A stretch of DNA of 5,770 nt from contig JAIKYM010000164.1 in NCBI GenBank assembly GCA_024683115.1, positions 1 to 5,770 on the forward strand. Direction: 5' to 3'. This DNA is from Bacilli bacterium. GTDB taxonomy: Bacteria; Bacillota_I; Bacilli_A; RF39; UBA660. Position numbers and translations under genes: made by a program. The notes below the pieces were generated by a model, which did no database searches, was not told the origin of the DNA, and worked only from the letters and a program-made list of their open reading frames with translations. Shown piece by piece: positions 1 to 5,770 of this stretch (within the stretch, counting starts at the first letter, position 1; every line of letters starts with the position of its first letter).

Positions 1-864
1 AGTAAATAAAAGAATAAATGCCAATGCATTATTTATTAAGTGACAAAGAATATTTAAGTAAATATTATCATACTTAACATATATAATTGCTAGGAATATA
101 CCCATAGTAATATAAGTAATACTATTAATAACCTCTGACAATTTAATTGTAGTTAATAGTTTTATTAAATCTCCACTTAACATATGCAACGATAAACCTA
201 AAACTACTAGCATAACAACTGATGCAAGTAAAGATAGACCTATCTTTTTCTTTTTATCAATTTGTGATGTAATTATTGAGTCAATAAGGCATCCAAGCAC
301 TAATACTCCGAAAAGAGGTAGGTCGTATCTTAATACATGTACCAGTCCGAAAAGTAATCCACTTACAATTACAAACACCCTTTTATCTTTTATAATCCTT
401 CTTACAGTACCACGGAATAATAGTTCTTCAACTACAGGGGCACATATTACTCCAGTTAAAATACTTAAGACAGGTGCACTTTTAAACATTTCTTCGATAA
501 GTTGTTGATTAACTGCTGTATCGGATAAGCCAAATAACGTTAATAGCAAACTAGTTATTATAGCTGCCCCAATTTTAACACCATAGAATATAGCTGTTAC
601 AATTAATACTCTGATTGCGAAGTTTTTAATCTTCTCTTTTTTAGTATTTCCTTCAAATACAACTTTCTTCTTAAAAATATCAAAATTAAGTATTGTAAGG
701 ACAATAAAGAAAGTTACATCACATATAACATTTAACCATATAACATCCTGTAAATTACTACTTGTATACTTATAGTTAAAGAATTGTCTTCCAAGTAATA
801 CAAATGCTACAGGAAAGTATACATAGAAAATAAATGAAATATAAGTCTTAGCCATCTTTTTCAT
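1..864 (-). CDS. CPBP-family intramembrane metalloprotease (3'-partial)
   Basis: Multi-pass membrane protein read for 288 codons without a stop; the C-terminus lies beyond base 1. Residues are numbered from the ATG at 864. Motif 1 is APVVEELLFRG at 142-152, giving the EExxxR set E146, E147 and R151. Motif 2 is GLLFGLVHV, giving FxxxH with F172 and H176. Motif 3 is CHLINN, giving HxxxN with H275 and N279. These are the signature residues of the CPBP (CAAX protease and bacteriocin-processing, Rce1/Abi-like) family, whose members are intramembrane proteases or bacteriocin self-immunity proteins. About eight or nine hydrophobic segments are visible. The 99-residue gap between the two histidines is far longer than the roughly 40 usual in the family. 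The start is supported by GAGGT seven bases upstream and by an ATGA overlap with the preceding gene, implying translational coupling. Family membership is clear; the substrate is unknown. Confidence 0.9.
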   Translation of the reverse strand, partial: MKKMAKTYISFIFYVYFPVAFVLLGRQFFNYKYTSSNLQDVIWLNVICDVTFFIVLTILNFDIFKKKVVFEGNTKKEKIKNFAIRVLIVTAIFYGVKIGAAIITSLLLTLFGLSDTAVNQQLIEEMFKSAPVLSILTGVICAPVVEELLFRGTVRRIIKDKRVFVIVSGLLFGLVHVLRYDLPLFGVLVLGCLIDSIITSQIDKKKKIGLSLLASVVMLVVLGLSLHMLSGDLIKLLTTIKLSEVINSITYITMGIFLAIIYVKYDNIYLNILCHLINNALAFILLFT

Positions 865-1541
865 ACAAAATACCTCAAAACAAATATGCCACATCCAATA
901 TATAAGACATATGAAATATATACCATCCATATATTTTGAGTAGTCTTATAGAAATATGTTGATAATAAAACTACACAAGATGGAATAATTGATAACCAGA
1001 AAGCTGTTTCAATTGATGCATTTAGATTAAACGCATAGAATAATCCAAACAAGATTCCAGCTAAAATCGAACTTGGCCATACCTTTCTAACAATATTTGA
1101 TACTCCTAAACAGAATACAACAACTAATAGGAATGGTTTGAAGATAACATTTACTATTAGGTTAAGTGCCAAACCTAAGTTAAATGATTGACTAAAGTAA
1201 TCTGAGAATCCATATCCATCTAAAGCATGTACTGTACCTATAGCTTTATGTAATATGAAATTGACAAATACCAATAGTACAAATGATCCTATTGAAAAAA
1301 TAGCACTTGTAATAATAGATTTGTTAAACTTGTTTTTTGAACTTTTAATCTTAGACTGATAGATAATATAAACTATTACACATAGTATTGCATATTTAAT
1401 TGTATTCATAATTAAATACATATCTCCACTAAAGTGTAAGCCTATTTTACCTAGAGCCCAAAAGAAGAAATGTTCAAATGCATAACAAAATAATACTGCT
1501 AATACAAGTTGTATTATTCCTTTCACACTATCATTCTTCAT
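861..1541 (-). CDS. Multi-pass membrane protein, probable catalytically dead CPBP homologue
   Basis: 226-residue hydrophobic protein with about seven membrane segments (roughly 8-31, 43-62, 75-98, 122-147, 155-171, 179-198, 203-224). No catalytic motif is intact, but residues 136-169 line up without a gap to the CPBP core of the next gene. P136 matches its conserved Pro, F143 the motif 1 Phe, and FGLFY (165-169) its FGLVH. A C-terminal YKTTQNIW matches YVKYDNIY before motif 3. At the catalytic positions EE is L139-V140, R is C144, the motif 2 His is Y169, and the motif 3 His and Asn are Y211 and I215. The inference is a pseudoprotease, perhaps a partner or regulator of the downstream enzyme. 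The start at 1541 is chosen because AGGTGAT sits just upstream; the frame stays open to an ATG at 1598, but that extension overlaps the promoter and lacks a ribosome binding site. The stop overlaps the next start as ATGA. Existence is sure; homology is by manual alignment. Confidence 0.75.
   Translation of the reverse strand: MKNDSVKGIIQLVLAVLFCYAFEHFFFWALGKIGLHFSGDMYLIMNTIKYAILCVIVYIIYQSKIKSSKNKFNKSIITSAIFSIGSFVLLVFVNFILHKAIGTVHALDGYGFSDYFSQSFNLGLALNLIVNVIFKPFLLVVVFCLGVSNIVRKVWPSSILAGILFGLFYAFNLNASIETAFWLSIIPSCVVLLSTYFYKTTQNIWMVYISYVLYIGCGIFVLRYFV
872..876 (-). promoter_or_regulatory. Ribosome binding site for the CPBP protease
   Basis: GAGGT lies seven bases before the ATG at 864 and within the end of the preceding gene. 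It fixes the start of the protease so that the two genes overlap as ATGA. Confidence 0.75.
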
Positions 1542-1544
1542 ATC

Positions 1545-1551
1545 ATCACCT
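1545..1551 (-). promoter_or_regulatory. Ribosome binding site deciding the start at 1541
   Basis: AGGTGAT precedes ATG at 1541 by three bases (five from the AGGTG core). It extends the pairing to the 16S 3' end through the GTGAT part, the same pattern as before uppP. No comparable site precedes the upstream in-frame ATGs at 1577 and 1598. Confidence 0.8.
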
Positions 1552-1559
1552 ATATTAAC

Positions 1560-1588
1560 ATTATAATTGTGATACATTTTATTTACAA
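1560..1588 (-). promoter_or_regulatory. Sigma-70/SigA-type promoter for the membrane-protein pair
   Basis: A perfect -10 TATAAT (1565-1560) is preceded, after a 17-base spacer, by a -35 TTGTAA (1588-1583, four of six consensus bases). The predicted start of transcription is near 1553, leaving a very short leader of about 12 bases that begins almost at the ribosome binding site. It sits just downstream of the terminator of the preceding unit, so the two-gene unit is transcribed independently. Position and quality are seen directly; activity is inferred. Confidence 0.75.
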
Positions 1589-1622
1589 TTGTTAACATGT
1601 ATATTGAATGTTTATTTACAAT
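1578..1622 (-). repeat. Direct repeat ATTGTAAATAAA overlapping the promoter -35
   Basis: The 12-base word ATTGTAAATAAA occurs at 1622-1611 and again at 1589-1578, 33 bases apart, which is about three helical turns. Each copy is preceded by a GTTAAC word, at a different distance. The second copy contains the -35 hexamer. It may be a regulator binding site or a small local duplication; in such AT-rich DNA chance is possible. Confidence 0.4.
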
Positions 1623-1637
1623 ATATTTTACGTTAAC

Positions 1638-1667
1638 AAAAAGACTAAGATGTAAATCTTAGTCTTT
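1638..1667 (-). terminator. Rho-independent terminator after the esterase gene
   Basis: A perfect 12-bp stem (1667-1656 with 1651-1640) closes a 4-base loop and is followed on the minus strand by a short T-tract of five T's, three of them in the stem. The stem begins inside the last codons of the hydrolase and contains its TAA stop. On the plus strand no T-tract follows, so it works in the minus direction only. The T-tract is short, so read-through is possible. Confidence 0.75.
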
Positions 1668-2569
1668 AATAAATTCACTAACCATTTGTATTATTTCTTT
1701 AGTTTCTTTCGTCTTTTTTCCTAGTGTTTGGAATGCATGGTAAGCATTCTTACATATTAATAGCTTACACTCTACTTCATTTTCTAAACACTTATTATAT
1801 AGTACATATGAATCAGTAAATAATGATTCATTGTTATCTATTACAACCATACATTTAGGTAAATACTTATTTACATACAACAATGGACTTGCAAGATATC
1901 CACTCTTTTTATATTTATCTAAGAATAGTTTAGATATAGCCTTCTTACATTTAACATCTACAATTTTGTCATCTATTTCATTTATAGATTTATATGTACC
2001 AGTTAAATCTATAAGTGGACTATTAAGGAATATAGCAGATGGTAATTTCTTTTTATCTTTAATTATTTTTCAGCCAAGCCTAACGCTAAGCATCCACCAG
2101 CAGAAGTTCCAGATAATATAAATCTTGAATTAGGATATTTAATAGATAATAAATCATATATGCTCATGATAATATCATAGCACTCACTAATCTTAGTATT
2201 AGGTGCTAAAGGATAATCTATTGAACAAACAGATGAACCAGTTAAATCAGCAACAGATGTTGTATAGTTTCTAGCTAACATAGCATTACCTAATACAAAA
2301 CCACCACCATGGAAGTAAATAATAATATCATCATTTTTCTTCTTTTTAGGTGTTATCATTTCAAAACGCATTTTACCTTTTTTATATGTTTTTAAATGGA
2401 ATCCTTTTGGAATACTTAATATTTTAGTAGCTCTATCTATAACTTTACGAATCTTAACCCAATTAACTTTATCCATATTTCCATCAAAAGGAAACTTAGA
2501 AGAAATCTTATTTTGCTTCTTCTTATGACTTTCAATCTTTTTAGAATTAATCTCTTTGATTTCAATCAT
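1659..2569 (-). pseudogene. Alpha/beta-hydrolase esterase (HSL / Aes-like), frameshifted
   Basis: Two adjoining frames make one esterase of about 303 residues, the usual size for the hormone-sensitive-lipase (GDXG) family. The first part, 168 codons from ATG 2569, has the oxyanion-hole motif HGGGF (87-91), DYPLAP (118-123) and the nucleophile elbow GTSAGG with S156. It ends at TAA 2065-2063. The rest continues in another frame from about 2066 to the stop at 1659, with the catalytic acid region (NNESLFTD, E248 in joined numbering) and the catalytic His in AYHAF (H278). Joining needs one extra A in the A5 run at 2070-2066. As written, the first product lacks the acid and His and would be inactive. 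There is no signal peptide; the N-terminus is Lys-rich and the protein looks cytoplasmic. AGAGG, five bases before the start, lies in the end of the upstream gene, so the two are coupled. A sequencing or assembly error is a serious alternative. Confidence 0.85.
2063..2070 (-). other. Frameshift site in the esterase gene
   Basis: On the minus strand the frame reads GCT GAA AAA TAA. A single added A, or a -1 slip of the Lys-tRNA on the A-run, would replace TAA with ATA ATT AAA and restore the full esterase frame. A -1 slip allows perfect AAA-to-AAA re-pairing directly before the stop codon. No convincing downstream stem-loop or canonical X_XXY_YYZ heptamer is visible, so an indel is the simpler reading. 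Confidence 0.8.
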
Positions 2570-2570
2570 A

Positions 2571-3806
2571 TTAACCTCTAGTTAATTCTTCAACCGCTGT
2601 AATTAATCCTAGTTTGCCATATGTATAAGTAAGTGAACCTTGTTGATATGCTATATAAGGTGCACGAATTGGTCCATCACAAGAAAGTTCAATAGATGAT
2701 CCTTGAGTAAAGCATCCTGCTGCCATGATAACTTGATCATCATATCCGGGCATATCCCATGGAATTGGAGTTACATTAGAATCAACTGGTGATCCTTTTT
2801 GAATTCCTTGAACATATTTAATTAACATATTTGGATCATTAAATATTACATTTTGAACAATATCTGGTCTTGGATCATTATATTTAGGAGATACATTATA
2901 ACCTAATTCTTCTAAAACACATGCTGTAAGTGTTGCTACCTTTAAAGCTGAAGCAACAACAGATGGAGCTAAGAATAAACCTTGATAAAATTGTCTATTA
3001 ATTCCAAGTGTTGGTCCGACTTCTTTACCTTCTCCAGGTAATGTAAGCGATTCACCAACTAATTCAACTAAGTCATGACGCCCAACTACATACGCACCGT
3101 TTGGAGCAATTCCTCCACCTAAGTTCTTAATTAAAGAGCCAACTACAACATCACAACCTACTTCAACAGGATTTTTATCTTCAGTAAATTCACAGTAGCA
3201 ATTATCAACCATAATAATAATATTACTATCAATTGACTTAATTAATTTAACTACCTTCTCTACTTTATCTATAGTTATAGATAGTCTTGTAGAATAACCT
3301 TTACTTCTTTGTATTTCAATAACTTTTACTTTATTATTCTTTAAATAGTCTTCAATCTTTTCATAGTCAAAGTCATCATTAACTAAATCTATTTCATTGT
3401 ATTTAACACCAAATGACTTTAAAGATGAATTATTATCCCTAATACCTATTACTTCATGTAATGTATCATATGGAGTACCTGAAACTGATAATAATAAATC
3501 ATTTGGTCTTAATAGAGCAAAGAAAGTTTTTGCTAATGCATGTGAACCAGATATAAATTGGTTACGAACAATTGCATCTTCTGCACCAAATATATCTTTG
3601 TAAATTGATTCTAAAGTATCTCTTCCTAAATCACTATAACCATAGCCGGTTGTTGAATTAAAACAACATTCTGATACATTGTTCTTTTGAAATGCTTCAA
3701 GAACCTTTTTAGAATAATTGAACTCTAAATTATTAATGTTTTTAAATTGTTCTTCACACTTAATTTCACACTTATTAATTAACTCGATAATATCTTGTTT
3801 TTCCAT
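2571..3806 (-). CDS. PLP-dependent methionine gamma-lyase family ('aluminium resistance', YnbB-like) protein
   Basis: Fold-type I PLP enzyme of 411 residues, the usual length for the family that includes Bacillus subtilis YnbB and proteins labelled 'aluminium resistance'. Family traits include TTGYGYSDLGRDTLE (52-66), SGSHAL (86-91, a cofactor-phosphate-side loop), MVDNCYCEF with D201 expected to hold the pyridine nitrogen, and GSLIKNLGGGIAP with K227 as the likely Schiff-base lysine. The carbon-sulphur lyase activity is taken from the family name; the true substrate is not settled. The protein is cytoplasmic. An in-frame ATG at 3824 would add six residues, but it lies at the predicted transcription start and has no ribosome binding site, whereas the ATG at 3806 follows GGGTTGAT at the normal spacing. 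The esterase gene follows directly, its ribosome binding site lying in this gene's last codons. Confidence 0.92.
   Translation of the reverse strand: MEKQDIIELINKCEIKCEEQFKNINNLEFNYSKKVLEAFQKNNVSECCFNSTTGYGYSDLGRDTLESIYKDIFGAEDAIVRNQFISGSHALAKTFFALLRPNDLLLSVSGTPYDTLHEVIGIRDNNSSLKSFGVKYNEIDLVNDDFDYEKIEDYLKNNKVKVIEIQRSKGYSTRLSITIDKVEKVVKLIKSIDSNIIIMVDNCYCEFTEDKNPVEVGCDVVVGSLIKNLGGGIAPNGAYVVGRHDLVELVGESLTLPGEGKEVGPTLGINRQFYQGLFLAPSVVASALKVATLTACVLEELGYNVSPKYNDPRPDIVQNVIFNDPNMLIKYVQGIQKGSPVDSNVTPIPWDMPGYDDQVIMAAGCFTQGSSIELSCDGPIRAPYIAYQQGSLTYTYGKLGLITAVEELTRG
2574..2579 (-). promoter_or_regulatory. Ribosome binding site of the esterase, inside the lyase gene's end
   Basis: AGAGGT overlaps the last Arg-Gly codons of the lyase gene. 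The lyase stop (2573-2571) is followed by one base and then the esterase ATG at 2569. The layout implies translational coupling of the pair. Confidence 0.7.
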
Positions 3807-3809
3807 ATA

Positions 3810-3817
3810 ATCAACCC
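3810..3817 (-). promoter_or_regulatory. Ribosome binding site deciding the lyase start at 3806
   Basis: GGGTTGAT is an imperfect match to GGAGGTGAT and stands three bases before ATG 3806, the same placement as AGGTGAT before ATG 1541. Nothing similar precedes the other in-frame ATG at 3824. Confidence 0.55.
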
Positions 3818-3829
3818 ATTTCATAAATA

Positions 3830-3835
3830 ATTATA
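3830..3835 (-). promoter_or_regulatory. Likely -10 element for the lyase-esterase unit
   Basis: A perfect TATAAT stands just after the uppP terminator. With a normal spacer the -35 position falls in the terminator stem (TATCAT at 3858-3853) and is poor, so the promoter is weak, needs an activator, or is fortuitous. The predicted start of transcription is near 3823, between the terminator and the ATG at 3806. Confidence 0.5.
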
Positions 3836-3839
3836 CAAT

Positions 3840-3863
3840 AAAAAAGTATCAGATGATACTTTT
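3840..3863 (-). terminator. Rho-independent terminator after uppP
   Basis: A 9-bp stem (3863-3855 with 3850-3842) closes a 4-base loop and runs into six consecutive T's on the minus strand (3845-3840, four of them within the stem). The stem starts inside the uppP stop codon, as in the other terminator of this window. It separates the glycosyltransferase-uppP unit from the lyase unit. Confidence 0.8.
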
Positions 3864-4689
3864 ATTTAATAAACATAAAATATATTAGTACAATAATTCC
3901 TAATGCTATTCTATAGTAACCAAATACTTTGAAATCATGTTTCTTAATATATTTTAAGAATACATTGACTACTAGCATACTTACTAAGAAAGCAACAAGG
4001 CATCCAACACCTAATATCATTAATTCAGTTGAAGTAAATACTAATCCAACATTCATAATATATTGTAATAGTTTAATTAAAGATGCTCCTGCCATTACTG
4101 GAATAGCTAAAAGGAATGTGAATTCTGCTATAACAGGTCTATCTAATCCACATGATAAACCACCAATAATAGTTGAACCTGATCTACTAGTTCCAGGTAT
4201 TAAAGATAATACTTGGAAAATACCAACCATTAAAGCTTGTTTAAGTGTAATATCCTTAATATCTTTAGTTGTTCTTTTTCCAACTTTAAGAGTTTCCATA
4301 AGTATAAATATAATACCATATACAATTAGTGCTATAGCAACAATAATTGGTCCATGCATTTTTTCTTCAAAGAAGTCATCAAATAATAAACCAAGTACAC
4401 CTGCCGGTATACAACCAACTATCATTAATCCCCATAGTTTAAATGTAACTTTAGTTTCTTCTTTAGTTTTTCCGAATCCCCAAGGCCATAGTCTTTTAAA
4501 TAACACTATTACTATTGCTAGAATAGCTCCTAATTGAATTACCACTTCAAATAATTCATAAAACTCTGGACTTACATCTAATTTAACAAATTCATTTAAT
4601 AATATCATATGTCCTGTTGAAGATACAGGAATCCATTCAGTTATACCTTCAACAAGTCCAAATAATATAGCTTTAAATAATTCTATCAT
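3862..4689 (-). CDS. uppP: Undecaprenyl-diphosphatase (BacA family)
   Basis: Integral membrane enzyme that removes a phosphate from undecaprenyl diphosphate, recycling the lipid carrier for peptidoglycan and other envelope glycans; family members give bacitracin resistance. The 275-residue length is standard. Signature 1 is EGITEWIPVSSTGH at 14-27, with the paired glutamates E14 and E18 and the SSTGH turn. Signature 2 is PGTSRSGST at 165-173, with the active-site R169. Hydrophobic segments span nearly the whole protein, about eight in all, including the two re-entrant signature regions. The ATG at 4689 follows AGGTGAT by six bases, and that site overlaps the glycosyltransferase stop codon, so the two genes are in one operon and probably coupled. 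A terminator follows immediately. No missing key residue is seen. Confidence 0.97.
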   Translation of the reverse strand: MIELFKAILFGLVEGITEWIPVSSTGHMILLNEFVKLDVSPEFYELFEVVIQLGAILAIVIVLFKRLWPWGFGKTKEETKVTFKLWGLMIVGCIPAGVLGLLFDDFFEEKMHGPIIVAIALIVYGIIFILMETLKVGKRTTKDIKDITLKQALMVGIFQVLSLIPGTSRSGSTIIGGLSCGLDRPVIAEFTFLLAIPVMAGASLIKLLQYIMNVGLVFTSTELMILGVGCLVAFLVSMLVVNVFLKYIKKHDFKVFGYYRIALGIIVLIYFMFIK

Positions 4690-4695
4690 GTAAAA

Positions 4696-4702
4696 ATCAC
4701 CT
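4696..4702 (-). promoter_or_regulatory. Ribosome binding site of uppP overlapping the upstream stop
   Basis: AGGTGAT shares two bases with the TAG stop (4703-4701) of the glycosyltransferase and stands six bases before the uppP ATG. This ties translation of uppP to the preceding gene and confirms the start at 4689. Confidence 0.75.
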
Positions 4703-5770
4703 ACTTAAATATTTTGAATATAACACTATTAATCTTATTAGAATCATATTCTAATGCTGTCTTTCTTTCATTAGCTACTAATTTATCCAAATCTTTTTCT
4801 TCAAGAGTAACTACTTTTTCAATAGTAGAAGCTAAGTCTTCAGGATCATCTTGTTTAAATACATATGCATTCTTTTTATTATTAACATATGACATAGGGC
4901 CTTTAGCATTTGAAGAAACAACAGGTGTTTCACATGCCATAGCCTCTAGTCCAACTAAACCTAAAGATTCACTCTTACGTTTTGTCGGAAATACAAATAC
5001 ATCTAATGCATTATAAAGATTTACTAACTCTTCTCTATTTAACTTTTTGATTAGAATAATCTTATCTGTTAATTCATTATCAGTAATCATTTTGTTTAAT
5101 GTATTATATTCATTACCATCTCCAACAATTATATATTTATATTTGTTGAATTTCTTATTATCAGACAATACTTTAATTGCATTGATAAATGTATCATATC
5201 CCTTATCTTTTTCAACACGTGATACATAACCTATGTATTTAGATTTAGAATCTAATTCTAATGCTTTAACAGCTTCCTTTTTATCTATCTTCTTAAATAG
5301 ATTAACATCTACTCCGCCAGAAGGATAAATAATAACATCTTTATGATTAACATTAAATTCATTAACAATTACATCTTGATAATACTTAGAAGGAACAACT
5401 ACCTTGTAAGCGTATTTCAAGAATTCTTTAGATCTAACAATATTCTTTTCATCTACTTCATTATCAGCAACTACATCATTACCATGTGCATTATAAACTA
5501 TCTTAATATTCTTCATGAAATGTCTAGCCAGTAATACACCTTGAGATGTATGAGATATGTAATGAATATAAACATAATCATAATCATTAAATAATATCTT
5601 AACAAAGGTTCTTAAATGTAACCACATATATGAAAATAATTTAACAACAAAGTTATAATGTTTCTTCATTACTACTTTATCAACATCATATTTAGTTAAT
5701 AAACTATCATATGTATTCTTAACAAATATTCCATATGATGGATACTTCTTACTTGGGTACATATTAGATA
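4701..5770 (-). CDS. Family 4 (GT-B) glycosyltransferase (5'-partial)
   Basis: Retaining GT4-type glycosyltransferase, probably using a nucleotide sugar to build an envelope polysaccharide or glycolipid at the inner face of the membrane. Residues are numbered from the Met at 5762. MYPSKKYPSYGIFVKN at 1-16 is the N-terminal acceptor-side loop that normally sits about ten residues inside such proteins. YNAHGND is at 90-96, PSGGVD at 147-152 and GYVSRVEKDKG at 178-188, with R182 and K187 the expected donor-phosphate ligands. VGDGNE is at 213-218, and the EX7E motif runs from E265 to E273 (ESLGLVGLE), followed by AMACETPVV. The Met at 5762 is unlikely to be the true start: the frame stays open upstream (Ser, Asn before it, giving the common NMYPS) with no ribosome binding site, so the gene begins outside the window. 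No signal peptide or membrane helix is visible. The sugar and acceptor cannot be told from the sequence. Confidence 0.93.
   Translation of the reverse strand, partial: SNMYPSKKYPSYGIFVKNTYDSLLTKYDVDKVVMKKHYNFVVKLFSYMWLHLRTFVKILFNDYDYVYIHYISHTSQGVLLARHFMKNIKIVYNAHGNDVVADNEVDEKNIVRSKEFLKYAYKVVVPSKYYQDVIVNEFNVNHKDVIIYPSGGVDVNLFKKIDKKEAVKALELDSKSKYIGYVSRVEKDKGYDTFINAIKVLSDNKKFNKYKYIIVGDGNEYNTLNKMITDNELTDKIILIKKLNREELVNLYNALDVFVFPTKRKSESLGLVGLEAMACETPVVSSNAKGPMSYVNNKKNAYVFKQDDPEDLASTIEKVVTLEEKDLDKLVANERKTALEYDSNKINSVIFKIFK

Noticed and set aside
1659..1883. Separate 74-codon gene starting with TTG at 1883
   Set aside because: The frame is open well upstream, back to the esterase break, and encodes the catalytic Glu and His region of the same hydrolase. 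It is the 3' half of a frameshifted gene, not a small gene.
2063..2070. Firm claim of programmed -1 frameshifting
   Set aside because: Only an A5 run beside a stop codon; there is no canonical slippery heptamer, no visible downstream structure, and a homopolymer indel explains it more simply.
1831..2121. Plus-strand open frame of 96 codons crossing the esterase frameshift
   Set aside because: Antisense to conserved esterase sequence on both sides of the break, with no ribosome binding site or domain.
3929..4537. Open frame of 202 codons on the plus strand
   Set aside because: It lies wholly antisense to uppP, whose motifs are unmistakable, has no ribosome binding site before its ATG, and its translation shows no recognisable domain. 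It is a shadow of the real gene.
4714..5534. Three plus-strand open frames (4714-5016, 5047-5229, 5343-5534)
   Set aside because: All are antisense to the glycosyltransferase, are short, and lack start signals.
4701..5762. Glycosyltransferase complete with start at 5762
   Set aside because: The Met is the one in the common NMYPS loop, the frame continues to the window edge, and no ribosome binding site precedes it.
1..5770. Defence island, phage or mobile element
   Set aside because: No integrase, transposase, terminal repeats, CRISPR or toxin-antitoxin pair is visible. The label 'Abi' for CPBP proteins does not by itself show phage defence.

Overview
The window is strongly AT-rich, with A/T-ending codons and poly-Lys/Asn/Ile-rich proteins. 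TGG is the tryptophan codon and TGA serves as a stop, so the standard bacterial code applies rather than the Mycoplasma code. Low GC, AGGTGAT-type ribosome binding sites, short intergenic gaps and simple stem-loop/T-tract terminators suggest a low-GC member of the Bacillota, such as an uncultured gut Bacilli or Clostridia lineage. The genus cannot be named from the sequence alone.

All real genes lie on the minus strand, so transcription runs from high to low coordinates. There are three units. (1) 5770-3840: a family 4 glycosyltransferase whose start is outside the window, then uppP (undecaprenyl-diphosphatase), closed by a stem-loop terminator. Both fit cell-envelope glycan work on an undecaprenyl carrier. 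(2) 3835-1638: a PLP-dependent protein of the methionine gamma-lyase / 'aluminium resistance' (YnbB-like) family, then an alpha/beta-hydrolase esterase (HSL/Aes-like) that is broken by a one-base frameshift in an A-run, closed by a second terminator. (3) 1588 to the window start: a well-formed promoter followed by two overlapping membrane-protein genes. Neither protein's C-terminal partner region beyond base 1 is visible.

The most interesting part is unit 3. The downstream gene is a CPBP-family (CAAX protease / bacteriocin-processing, Abi) intramembrane protease with every catalytic residue present. The upstream gene, joined to it by an ATGA overlap, has the same spacing of landmarks but every catalytic position is replaced (EE to LV, R to C, H to Y, H to Y, N to I). 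The pair looks like an active protease with a co-translated pseudoprotease partner. The active member also carries about 55 extra residues between its two histidine motifs.

There is no gene-free stretch longer than about 120 bases, and no tRNA, rRNA, CRISPR or insertion sequence was seen.
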